NCBI GenBank assembly: GCA_000435635.1
Contig: FR882149.1
Span: 1 to 24,390, forward strand
Direction of reading: 5' to 3'
DNA from: Prevotella sp. CAG:1320
GTDB taxonomy: Bacteria > Bacteroidota > Bacteroidia > Bacteroidales > Bacteroidaceae
Length of the DNA stretch: 24,390 bases
Positions 9,277 to 15,146 of this stretch are shown one piece after another. The notes under the pieces are model-generated. The model searched no databases and had not been told where the DNA came from. It worked only from the letters and a program-made list of their open reading frames with translations. How positions within the stretch are numbered: position 1 is the stretch's first letter; every line of letters starts with the position of its first letter. Position numbers and translations under genes: made by a program.

Positions 9277-10140
9277 ATGTCAAGAATAGTCTTGCTCACC
9301 CTCCTCTACCTCATCACTTTACATTGCTGGGGGAAAGGAAATGTCACTTTCACCACAAAAGACAGCGCACGTATCGTGCGATTGCTCACCACGGCAAAAA
9401 AACTATCTCCAAGCCCTACGTCATGGACTTTATATTTCGCGAGACAATTTGTCGGAACTCCCTACGTAGGCGGCACACTTGACAGAGCGCGGGAAGAGAG
9501 GTTGGTAATCAACCTGCCGGAACTTGACTGCACCACATACGTGGAGCAAGTGTTGGCGTTAGCGAGATGCGCCGAACTTGGCAGCACGAGCTTCGGGGAC
9601 TTCTGCGAGCAACTGCGCCATATACGTTATGTAGGTGGTGAGATAGCTTACGTGAAACGGCAACATTATTTCACGGGATGGATAGAAGACAACGAGAATG
9701 AGCTAATTGTCAAGGAAATACAGCTACCTAATCCCCCGTTCACCGCCTCGATAAGCGTAAACGTCAATTGGATGACCACTCACGTGAAAAACTACAAGAT
9801 GCTATCGGCGCATCCCGAGTGGGTGAGTGGCATCAGGAATATGGAGAAGGCGATATCCGGGAAGCGGTATCGCTATATACCAAAAGCAGCCGTCAACAAT
9901 ACCAAGCTCTTGAGGCAAACCATCCATGACGGGGACATCCTCGCGATAGTCACTGACAAGCAGGGCTTGGACATCAGCCATATCGGTTTCGCCGTCTGGC
10001 ATGCTGACGGACTGCATTTGCTCAACGCCTCGAGCATCCACAAGCGGGTCATTGACGAACCCATGACGCTACGGCAATACTTGTGGAAGTCTCGGCGGAG
10101 GTTAGGCATCCGGGTTATACAATGCCTTGGGCCATCATAG
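9277..10140 (+). CDS. DUF1460 (NlpC/P60-like) N-acetylmuramoyl-L-alanine amidase-like protein
   Basis: 287 residues. A short hydrophobic N-terminus (MSRIVLLTLLYLITLHCWGKG) is a likely signal peptide. The DUF1460 pattern is clear: FVGTPYVGGTLDRAREERLVINLPELDCTTYVE, with the candidate nucleophile C85 in LDCTTYVEQVLAL, the candidate catalytic His H234 in DISHIGFAVWH, and LLNASS (about 247-252) as the third conserved patch. The family has a papain-like NlpC/P60-type fold and is thought to cleave peptidoglycan peptides or recycled muropeptides. It is 63 nt downstream of DUF4421, without a clear promoter of its own, and may be the last gene of the uup run. Its last 26 bp overlap the 3' end of convergent gdhA. 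Confidence 0.88.
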   Translation: MSRIVLLTLLYLITLHCWGKGNVTFTTKDSARIVRLLTTAKKLSPSPTSWTLYFARQFVGTPYVGGTLDRAREERLVINLPELDCTTYVEQVLALARCAELGSTSFGDFCEQLRHIRYVGGEIAYVKRQHYFTGWIEDNENELIVKEIQLPNPPFTASISVNVNWMTTHVKNYKMLSAHPEWVSGIRNMEKAISGKRYRYIPKAAVNNTKLLRQTIHDGDILAIVTDKQGLDISHIGFAVWHADGLHLLNASSIHKRVIDEPMTLRQYLWKSRRRLGIRVIQCLGPS

Positions 10141-11449
10141 CCTTGGCCACCTTCAGGAAGCCGGCAACGTTTGCGCCCTTCACGTAGTTGATATAACCAT
10201 CTGGCTCAGTACCATACTTCACGCAATTGGCATGGATATCGTTCATGATGTCATGCAATTTGGCGTCCACTTCCTCCCTGCTCCAGTGCAGACGCTCTGA
10301 GTTCTGGCTCATCTCCAAGCCTGAAACAGCCACGCCGCCAGCGTTGGAAGCCTTTCCGGGGCAGTAAAGTATCTTGGCTTCCTGGAACACCTTGATGGCT
10401 TCGGGAGTAGTAGGCATGTTGGCTCCCTCGGTAACAGCTATCACGCCATTGGCCACCATGGCTTTCGCTGCCTCCTCGTTGATTTCGTTTTGCGTCGCGC
10501 TGGGAGCGGCGATATCCGCCTTCTCGAACCAAGGCTTTGCGCCAGCCACGTACTTCACGCCATACTTCTCGGCGTATTCCTTGATGCGGCCACGCTCCAC
10601 GTTCTTCAGTTCCTTGATATAAGCCAGTTTCTCCGCGTCGATACCATCGGGATCATAAATGTAACCATCGCTATCGGAGCAGGTGACAGGCTTGGCACCC
10701 AACTCGATGAGCTTCTCTATAGTATATTGCGCTACGTTGCCAGAGCCAGAAACCAACACCACCTTGCCAGCGAGGTCGATATCACGGGTCTTCAACATGT
10801 TCTGCAAGAAGTATACGCTACCATATCCCGTGGCTTCAGGACGGATAAGCGAACCGCCAAACTCAATGCCTTTGCCCGTAAGTATACCCTGGAACTGGTG
10901 AGTGAGCTTCTTGTACATGCCGAACATATAGCCTACCTCACGGCCACCTACTCCGATGTCACCAGCGGGAACATCCTCGTCGGGACCAATGTGGCGATAC
11001 AGCTCTGTCATGAAAGCCTGGCAGAATCTCATCACCTCCGCGTTGCTCTTGCCACGGGGAGAGAAGTCGGAACCGCCTTTGGCTCCGCCCATGGGCAAAG
11101 TGGTCAGGGAGTTCTTGAAAGTCTGCTCAAATGCCAGGAACTTCAAGATGGAGAGGTTGACCGACTTATGGAAACGGATACCTCCCTTGTATGGACCGAT
11201 GACGTTGTTATGCTGCACGCGATAGCCCATATTGGTCTGCACCTGTCCTTTATCGTCTACCCAAGTCACGCGGAACTGAATCAACCTGTCGGGAATGCAA
11301 AGACGCTCTATCAAATTCGCTTTCTCAAATTCGGGATGCTTGTTATATTCATCCTCAATGGAATAAAGCACCTCACTAACGGCCTGGATATATTCCGGCT
11401 CGTTGGGGAATCTCCTCTGCAGGGTCTCCAAAACTTCTACTGCTTTCAT
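10115..11449 (-). CDS. gdhA: NADP-type glutamate dehydrogenase
   Basis: 444 residues, the size of hexameric class I glutamate dehydrogenases (E. coli GdhA 447). Signature blocks: GYRVQHNNVIGPYKGGIRFH (75-94), the catalytic Lys in LPMGGAKGGSDFSPRGKSN (K124), DVPAGDIGVGGREVGYMFG, the Rossmann motif VLVSGSGNVAQYTIEKLI and the substrate-binding block ALEMSQN-like SGLEMSQNSERLHWS near the C-terminus. The enzyme makes glutamate from 2-oxoglutarate and ammonium, the main ammonium assimilation route in Bacteroidales. It is a single gene with its own promoter at 11491-11520. Its stop codon lies inside the convergent DUF1460 gene, leaving no room for a separate terminator between the two. Confidence 0.97.
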   Translation of the reverse strand: MKAVEVLETLQRRFPNEPEYIQAVSEVLYSIEDEYNKHPEFEKANLIERLCIPDRLIQFRVTWVDDKGQVQTNMGYRVQHNNVIGPYKGGIRFHKSVNLSILKFLAFEQTFKNSLTTLPMGGAKGGSDFSPRGKSNAEVMRFCQAFMTELYRHIGPDEDVPAGDIGVGGREVGYMFGMYKKLTHQFQGILTGKGIEFGGSLIRPEATGYGSVYFLQNMLKTRDIDLAGKVVLVSGSGNVAQYTIEKLIELGAKPVTCSDSDGYIYDPDGIDAEKLAYIKELKNVERGRIKEYAEKYGVKYVAGAKPWFEKADIAAPSATQNEINEEAAKAMVANGVIAVTEGANMPTTPEAIKVFQEAKILYCPGKASNAGGVAVSGLEMSQNSERLHWSREEVDAKLHDIMNDIHANCVKYGTEPDGYINYVKGANVAGFLKVAKAMMAQGIV

Positions 11450-11490
11450 AATCTTTTTACTTTATTGATGATAAAATTTCAAACTGTTTG

Positions 11491-11520
11491 CAAAGATAAT
11501 GATTTTCTTTGTAATGACAA
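11491..11520 (-). promoter_or_regulatory. gdhA promoter (Bacteroidetes type)
   Basis: On the minus strand TATCTTTG (11498-11491) is a perfect TAnnTTTG -7 element, and a TTG at 11520-11518 lies exactly 19 bp upstream. Transcription would start near 11484, about 35 nt ahead of the gdhA ATG at 11449. Confidence 0.75.
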
Positions 11521-11672
11521 GCAAAAACGGGAATATTTTTACAAAAACATTATTTTTTATCGAAATTACTTGCAAAAAGCGGCAATTAGCAATGCTTTTT
11601 CTTGTATTTCCCACGCAAGTTGCCTATGTTTCCAGGCTTGCATACGGCGTGAATGCGGCCATTGCTTTAATG
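11521..11672. other. Gene-free AT-rich stretch upstream of gdhA
   Basis: No coding signal is seen. The first part is A/T-rich (runs of A and T near 11535-11560). AAAAAGC (11574-11580) and GCTTTTT (11594-11600) form a 7-bp inverted repeat with a 13-nt loop. It could be a weak terminator-like hairpin in either direction, but nothing shows it is used. The remainder to 11672 has no recognised feature. Confidence 0.4.
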
Positions 11673-11716
11673 TGAGCTCGACGAAAAGCTATAGAGATGC
11701 CGTGGCATATATAGCT
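11673..11716 (+). repeat. Interspersed repeat module, first copy
   Basis: TGAGCTCGACGAAAAG (11673-11688) matches the reverse complement of 21614-21629 in the other gene-free gap at 15 of 16 positions, and the similarity continues into TATAGAGA. The adjoining 20 bp at 11694-11713 (GAGATGCCGTG then GCATATATA) match the reverse complement of 21675-21694 at 19 of 20. The module can fold: AGCTATA (11687-11693) pairs with TATAGCT (11710-11716), and ATGCC with GGCAT inside it. Confidence 0.75.
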
Positions 11717-11743
11717 CCATGTTCCTGGAAGTATAGTATCCTT

Positions 11744-11790
11744 TCCAGTACCAGCCTACTGGTACTGGAGTTTCAATAGGCTGGTACTGG
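11744..11790. repeat. Three-copy palindrome with alternative pairings
   Basis: TCCAGTACCAG (11744-11754) and CTGGTACTGGA (11759-11769) form an 11-bp perfect stem with the 4-nt loop CCTA. A third copy, TAGGCTGGTACTGG (11777-11790), can instead pair with CCAGTACCAGCCTA (11745-11758) over 14 bp. The two hairpins exclude each other. Confidence 0.8.
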
Positions 11791-11795
11791 GAGGG

Positions 11796-11828
11796 CAATA
11801 CTACTTACTTTCAAGAGGAGTAGTATTG
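11796..11828. repeat. Inverted repeat hairpin
   Basis: CAATACTACT (11796-11805) and AGTAGTATTG (11819-11828) form a perfect 10-bp stem around a 13-nt loop. It directly follows the triple palindrome, and neither strand shows a T-tract beside it. Further imperfect palindromes follow at 11841-11885, including GAGACG ... CGTCTCTACA, which resembles part of the element at 21458-21631. Confidence 0.7.
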
Positions 11829-11897
11829 GATGCCGCCAGGAATATTGCCGCGAGACGGCGACAATATGCACGCCACGTCTCTACATTTGAGGTATGC

Positions 11898-12003
11898 GCG
11901 AAACAAGTTATTTCGCTCTTCAAAACAAGTTGTTTTCCTGGGCAAAACAAGTTATTTTGAAAAGCAATATAAGTTGTTTTCTTTATCAAAATAACTTGTT
12001 TTA
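11898..12003. repeat. 22-bp phased array of near-palindromic units (five units)
   Basis: Five copies of a 15-19 bp near-palindrome have centres at 11907, 11929, 11951, 11973 and 11995, each exactly 22 bp apart. The cores are AAACAAGTTATTT, AAACAAGTTGTTT, AAACAAGTTATTT, ATATAAGTTGTTT and AAATAACTTGTTT; the last is in the opposite sense. Between the cores are variable 6-8 bp segments. Unit 2 is a perfect palindrome around one base (AAAACAA-G-TTGTTTT). Units 3 and 5 can pair over 16 bp. The array ends 2 bp before the stop codon of the PP2C-like gene, so on the minus strand it lies immediately 3' of a six-gene operon. Confidence 0.85.
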
Positions 12004-12004
12004 A

Positions 12005-12781
12005 TCAAGGTATAAAACGCACGAAAGCGCGGTCGTCGAAAGAAACGTTTCCTGGCATAAGTCCCTTCGTGGCCTGGAACTCGTGGATATTGTCTGGGTC
12101 CACGGCCAAATGGCGATCCAACCTTGCCTCGCTCTCAGCCAAAGTGGGACAAAGAAAAGGATAACCATCCGTGGCCAACACCACTTCCCCACCCTCTACA
12201 GGTATCACCTTTACGCCTTGGCGGGGGATGGAGAAACCATCAATGACCGCGTAACTGACATTTTGCCCCGCCATGGCTTCCAGCAACAAGGGAACAATCT
12301 GCTCCCTGGCTTCACGCGGGGGAACGCCCTCCTTGATATACTTCGCCCGCCGAGCCGCCACGACACGCTCATAGGGTTTCTCGTTGACATGAAGACACCC
12401 GTTCACGATGGCTTGGCAATCGCCCACCATCCACACCTGCCGACGGAAGTCACTATAAACGACCGCGCTGGCGGTCAGCCTTCGCTCCGGACGCATACGC
12501 ATCAGCTCCTCATCCGCGCCTTCCTTTATATATATATAATGTATATGCCGGGTAATCGCCTCACAAAAATCATCGCAAGTGATTTCCCTCGGCATCCGGG
12601 AGATGAAGTCACGGACTATCATCATCGCCGCCCTTCCGTTTGAGGAAGAAGGGAAAAGGCGGAAATCAGTCTTGCTGGTGCTGCCGTCTATGACGGCCAC
12701 GAAATCATCGCTTATCGCGATTCCGTCTTCGCACAGTCGCGGTCCGTTCTTTCCCGTAACGGTCTCTTCGATGATTGTCAT
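12005..12781 (-). CDS. PP2C-like (PPM-fold) protein phosphatase homologue
   Basis: 258 residues from the ATG at 12779-12781. The open frame extends further upstream, but that part is antiparallel-frame noise inside ygiQ. The chosen start places CEDG (17-20) at the usual N-terminal position. The PPM metal-site pattern is visible: CEDGIAISDDFVAVIDGST (D19, D32-G33), VYSDFRRQVWMVGDCQ (G120-D121), VVLATDGYP (D205-G206) and FDDRAF (D249/D250). These suggest a manganese/magnesium-dependent Ser/Thr phosphatase fold, though the substrate and any partner kinase are unknown and no kinase is nearby. The first 77 bp overlap the end of ygiQ, so translation is probably coupled. A TATATATATATA run at about 12527-12541 lies within codons for HYIYIKEG. 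Confidence 0.75.
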   Translation of the reverse strand: MTIIEETVTGKNGPRLCEDGIAISDDFVAVIDGSTSKTDFRLFPSSSNGRAAMMIVRDFISRMPREITCDDFCEAITRHIHYIYIKEGADEELMRMRPERRLTASAVVYSDFRRQVWMVGDCQAIVNGCLHVNEKPYERVVAARRAKYIKEGVPPREAREQIVPLLLEAMAGQNVSYAVIDGFSIPRQGVKVIPVEGGEVVLATDGYPFLCPTLAESEARLDRHLAVDPDNIHEFQATKGLMPGNVSFDDRAFVRFIP

Positions 12782-14777
12782 CGTCAAAATTGGGATTAAA
12801 GCTCTTTTTCTTCCTGTTCTTGAAATAAGCGGCGCCCACCCCGGGGTTATCGTAGCCGCTGCCCACAGGCTTCTCGTCATAGGCCGCCTTAGTCCGCGGC
12901 TTGCCATGCCCCCCTGGCGAATAGGCGTTTCGCCCTTCTCCGTGAGAATGCCCATGTGGATAAAGTTTCCCTATCAAGTCGCTTCTCCCTATGCGCCTCA
13001 ACTCCCGCTCTATGCCAGCGCGCTCCTCGGGCTTGTACCAAAAGAAGAATTGCCGCTGGCGCAGTTTCTCCTCGGGAGTCTTCGCGCTGTACACCTTCTC
13101 CATGGTGTAGGGGTCATAACCTGTATACCACATCTCGGTGCTGATGGTCATAGGTGTTGGGGTGAAGTCTTGCACTTGCTCCAGATGGAAATCCTGCCGC
13201 TTCGTGATGACGGCAAGCTCTGCCATGTCTTCTTCGTGGCACCCGGGGTGGCTGCTGATAAAATAAGGAATGATTTGCTGACGTAAGTTCTCTTCCTTGT
13301 TGATACGGTCGAAGATTCTCTTGAAACGCTCAAACTGTTCATAGGAAGGTTTCCTCATCATGCGAAGCACGGTGTCGCTCGTGTGCTCGGGAGCCACTTT
13401 CAGCCTGCCGCTGACATGGTTGCGAATCAGCTCCTTGGTATATTGGCGGGCGGCGGCGTTTGCTTTCTCGTCCTTGCTCTCGTGCAAAAGCAAGTCATAA
13501 CGCACGCCACTGCCTATGAAACTCTTCTTCACGCCTGGCATAGCGTCCACGGCATGGTAAATCTCCAAGAGTTTACTGTGATCGGTATCAAGATTTGGAC
13601 ATATCTTGGGATGCACGCATGAGGGTCGTTTGCATTGCTCGCACGCCTTCTGGTTGCGCCCTCTCATGCCATACATATTGGCCGAGGGGCCTCCCAAGTC
13701 ACTCAGATATCCCTTGAAGCCAGGCATTTGTGTCACTTGCCTCACTTCCCGCAAGATGCTTTCCTTGCTCCGGCACACCACGAACTTGCCTTGGTGGGCG
13801 GAAATGGTACAGAAAGCGCATCCTCCGAAACAGCCCCTGTGGATGTTGACAGAGAATTTTATCATCTCATAGGCGGGTATCACCTTGCCCCGATACTTGG
13901 GATGGGGCAAGCGGGTATAGGGTAAGTCAAAAGAAGCGTCCAGTTCCTCTGTGGTCATCACGGGGAAAGGAGGATTGACCACAGTGTAACGTCCGTCCAC
14001 CCGCTGCAAGAGTCGTTGGGCGCGCATCTTGTTTGACTCCTCCTCTATATGGCGATAATTCTCCGCCTCAGCCCGCTTGTCGGCCAGGCATTCCTCGTGG
14101 CTATGCAAAACGATATCTTCTTTCCCGATACCTCCAGGTATCTCGCTTTCCCCGCAGAGGTACACCGTTTGGGGAATATCCTTGATGTCATGGATGTCCT
14201 TGCCCGTCCGCAACTCCTCCGCCAAGCGAAGGATGGACTTCTCGCCCATGCCATAGAGTATCATGTCTGCCCCAGAGTCACAAAGTATGCACTTCCTCAA
14301 CCTGTCTTGCCAATAATCGTAATGGGTAAGGCGACGCATGGAGGCCTCGATTCCCCCCAACACCACGGGTGCGTCAGGGTACAACCTTTTCAATATCTGG
14401 GTGTATACCACGGTCGGGTAGTCTGGCCGCATGTCGTGCCGTCCATCGGGACTATACGCGTCCTCACTGCGCAGCCGTCGATTGGCCGTATAACGATTGA
14501 CCATAGAGTCCATGCAACCTGGCGCGATACCGAAGAACAGGCGGGGTCTTCCCAGTTTCCTGAAGTCCCTGAAGTCTCCATGCCAATCGGGCTGCGGTAT
14601 GATGGCGACCTTATAGCCTGCCGCTTCAAGCGTCCTGCCTATCACAGCCGCCCCGAAAGCGGGGTGGTCTACATAAGCGTCGGCTGAGAAAAGAATGATA
14701 TCCAGTTCATCCCACCCTCTCAACTCACATTCCTTTTTGGTTGTGGGCAGGAAATCTGTCAGTCTAGGTGTTTCCAA
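12705..14777 (-). CDS. ygiQ: YgiQ-family radical SAM protein
   Basis: 690 residues. The N-terminal YgiQ region contains FLPTTKKECELRGWDELDIILFSADAYVDHPAFG and VVLGGIEASMRRLTHYDYW. The radical SAM 4Fe-4S motif is CxxxCxxC with C316, C320 and C323 (HRGCFGGCAFCTISAHQG). A further Cys-rich patch (CEQCKRPSCVHPKICPN) may bind a second cluster or zinc. The C-terminus, from about residue 620, is a Gly/His/Arg/Lys-rich low-complexity tail (KSFNPNFDDDNHRRDRYGK and beyond) that ends in a basic stretch. The biochemical function of YgiQ is not settled. The gene starts 4 nt after the 114-aa hypothetical gene and its tail overlaps the phosphatase gene by 77 bp. Confidence 0.93.
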   Translation of the reverse strand: METPRLTDFLPTTKKECELRGWDELDIILFSADAYVDHPAFGAAVIGRTLEAAGYKVAIIPQPDWHGDFRDFRKLGRPRLFFGIAPGCMDSMVNRYTANRRLRSEDAYSPDGRHDMRPDYPTVVYTQILKRLYPDAPVVLGGIEASMRRLTHYDYWQDRLRKCILCDSGADMILYGMGEKSILRLAEELRTGKDIHDIKDIPQTVYLCGESEIPGGIGKEDIVLHSHEECLADKRAEAENYRHIEEESNKMRAQRLLQRVDGRYTVVNPPFPVMTTEELDASFDLPYTRLPHPKYRGKVIPAYEMIKFSVNIHRGCFGGCAFCTISAHQGKFVVCRSKESILREVRQVTQMPGFKGYLSDLGGPSANMYGMRGRNQKACEQCKRPSCVHPKICPNLDTDHSKLLEIYHAVDAMPGVKKSFIGSGVRYDLLLHESKDEKANAAARQYTKELIRNHVSGRLKVAPEHTSDTVLRMMRKPSYEQFERFKRIFDRINKEENLRQQIIPYFISSHPGCHEEDMAELAVITKRQDFHLEQVQDFTPTPMTISTEMWYTGYDPYTMEKVYSAKTPEEKLRQRQFFFWYKPEERAGIERELRRIGRSDLIGKLYPHGHSHGEGRNAYSPGGHGKPRTKAAYDEKPVGSGYDNPGVGAAYFKNRKKKSFNPNFDDDNHRRDRYGKERTATVRRRNRDKR

Positions 14778-14781
14778 TCAG

Positions 14782-15126
14782 TCAGTCTGTTACTATCAAT
14801 GGGTCTACTTCTTCCTCTTCATTCTCTTGCTGCTTGGCCTGCCAGTCGGCATAGAGCATTGCCAGGTTATAAAGTCCCAGTGCCTTCATGTTGCTGTTGT
14901 AAATCACATCCAGGCACAAATCCAGCAGTTGCTTGTCTTGCGTCGCGCTTGATTCCAGCAAAGAGCGCACGTTAAGCTTCAACTTCTCCAATACTTCCTC
15001 GGTGACAATGCCATTGCTGTCCACCAGGTTTCTCAGTAATTGATATTTCTTGATAGTCATCAAATGCGCCTCGGTCACCTCGATGGAGCGTGTACCCGAC
15101 TGATTGGCTTGTATCTTATAATTCAT
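14782..15126 (-). CDS. Conserved-looking 114-aa hypothetical protein
   Basis: 114 residues, no signal peptide or membrane segment. It begins MNYKIQANQSGTRSIEVTEAH and is mostly predicted helix (TIKKYQLLRNLVD, EEVLEKLKLNVRSLLESS, QLLDLCLDVIYNSNMKALGLYNLAMLYADW), ending in an acidic tail (QENEEEEVDPLIVTD). I do not recognise a family. It is considered real because it sits in frame-tight operon order, 20 nt after the amidase gene and 4 nt before ygiQ, and its composition matches its neighbours. The helical, Leu-rich build would suit a small protein-interaction partner, but that is only a guess. Confidence 0.75.
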   Translation of the reverse strand: MNYKIQANQSGTRSIEVTEAHLMTIKKYQLLRNLVDSNGIVTEEVLEKLKLNVRSLLESSATQDKQLLDLCLDVIYNSNMKALGLYNLAMLYADWQAKQQENEEEEVDPLIVTD

Positions 15127-15146
15127 GGCGATGTGGGTTTGGTTAT

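Noticed and set aside
10490..11779. Long plus-strand open frame opposite gdhA
   Set aside because: It is antisense to a certain gdhA gene over most of its length and has no protein-family resemblance or promoter.
11898..12003. CRISPR array
   Set aside because: Repeat cores are only 13-17 bp, separated by 6-8 bp, one unit is inverted, and no cas gene is nearby. Phased binding sites or hairpins fit better.
12525..12545. TA microsatellite as a phase-variation switch
   Set aside because: The run is short and lies in codons of the phosphatase in an otherwise intact frame. One sequence gives no evidence of length change.
12782..12955. N-terminal extension of the PP2C-like protein
   Set aside because: These 58 codons lie wholly inside ygiQ in another frame and read as low-complexity Arg/Thr/Pro sequence. 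The family motif begins a few residues after the ATG at 12781.
12579..13286. Plus-strand open frame opposite ygiQ and the PP2C-like gene
   Set aside because: It is a shadow of two well supported minus-strand genes, with no recognisable domain.
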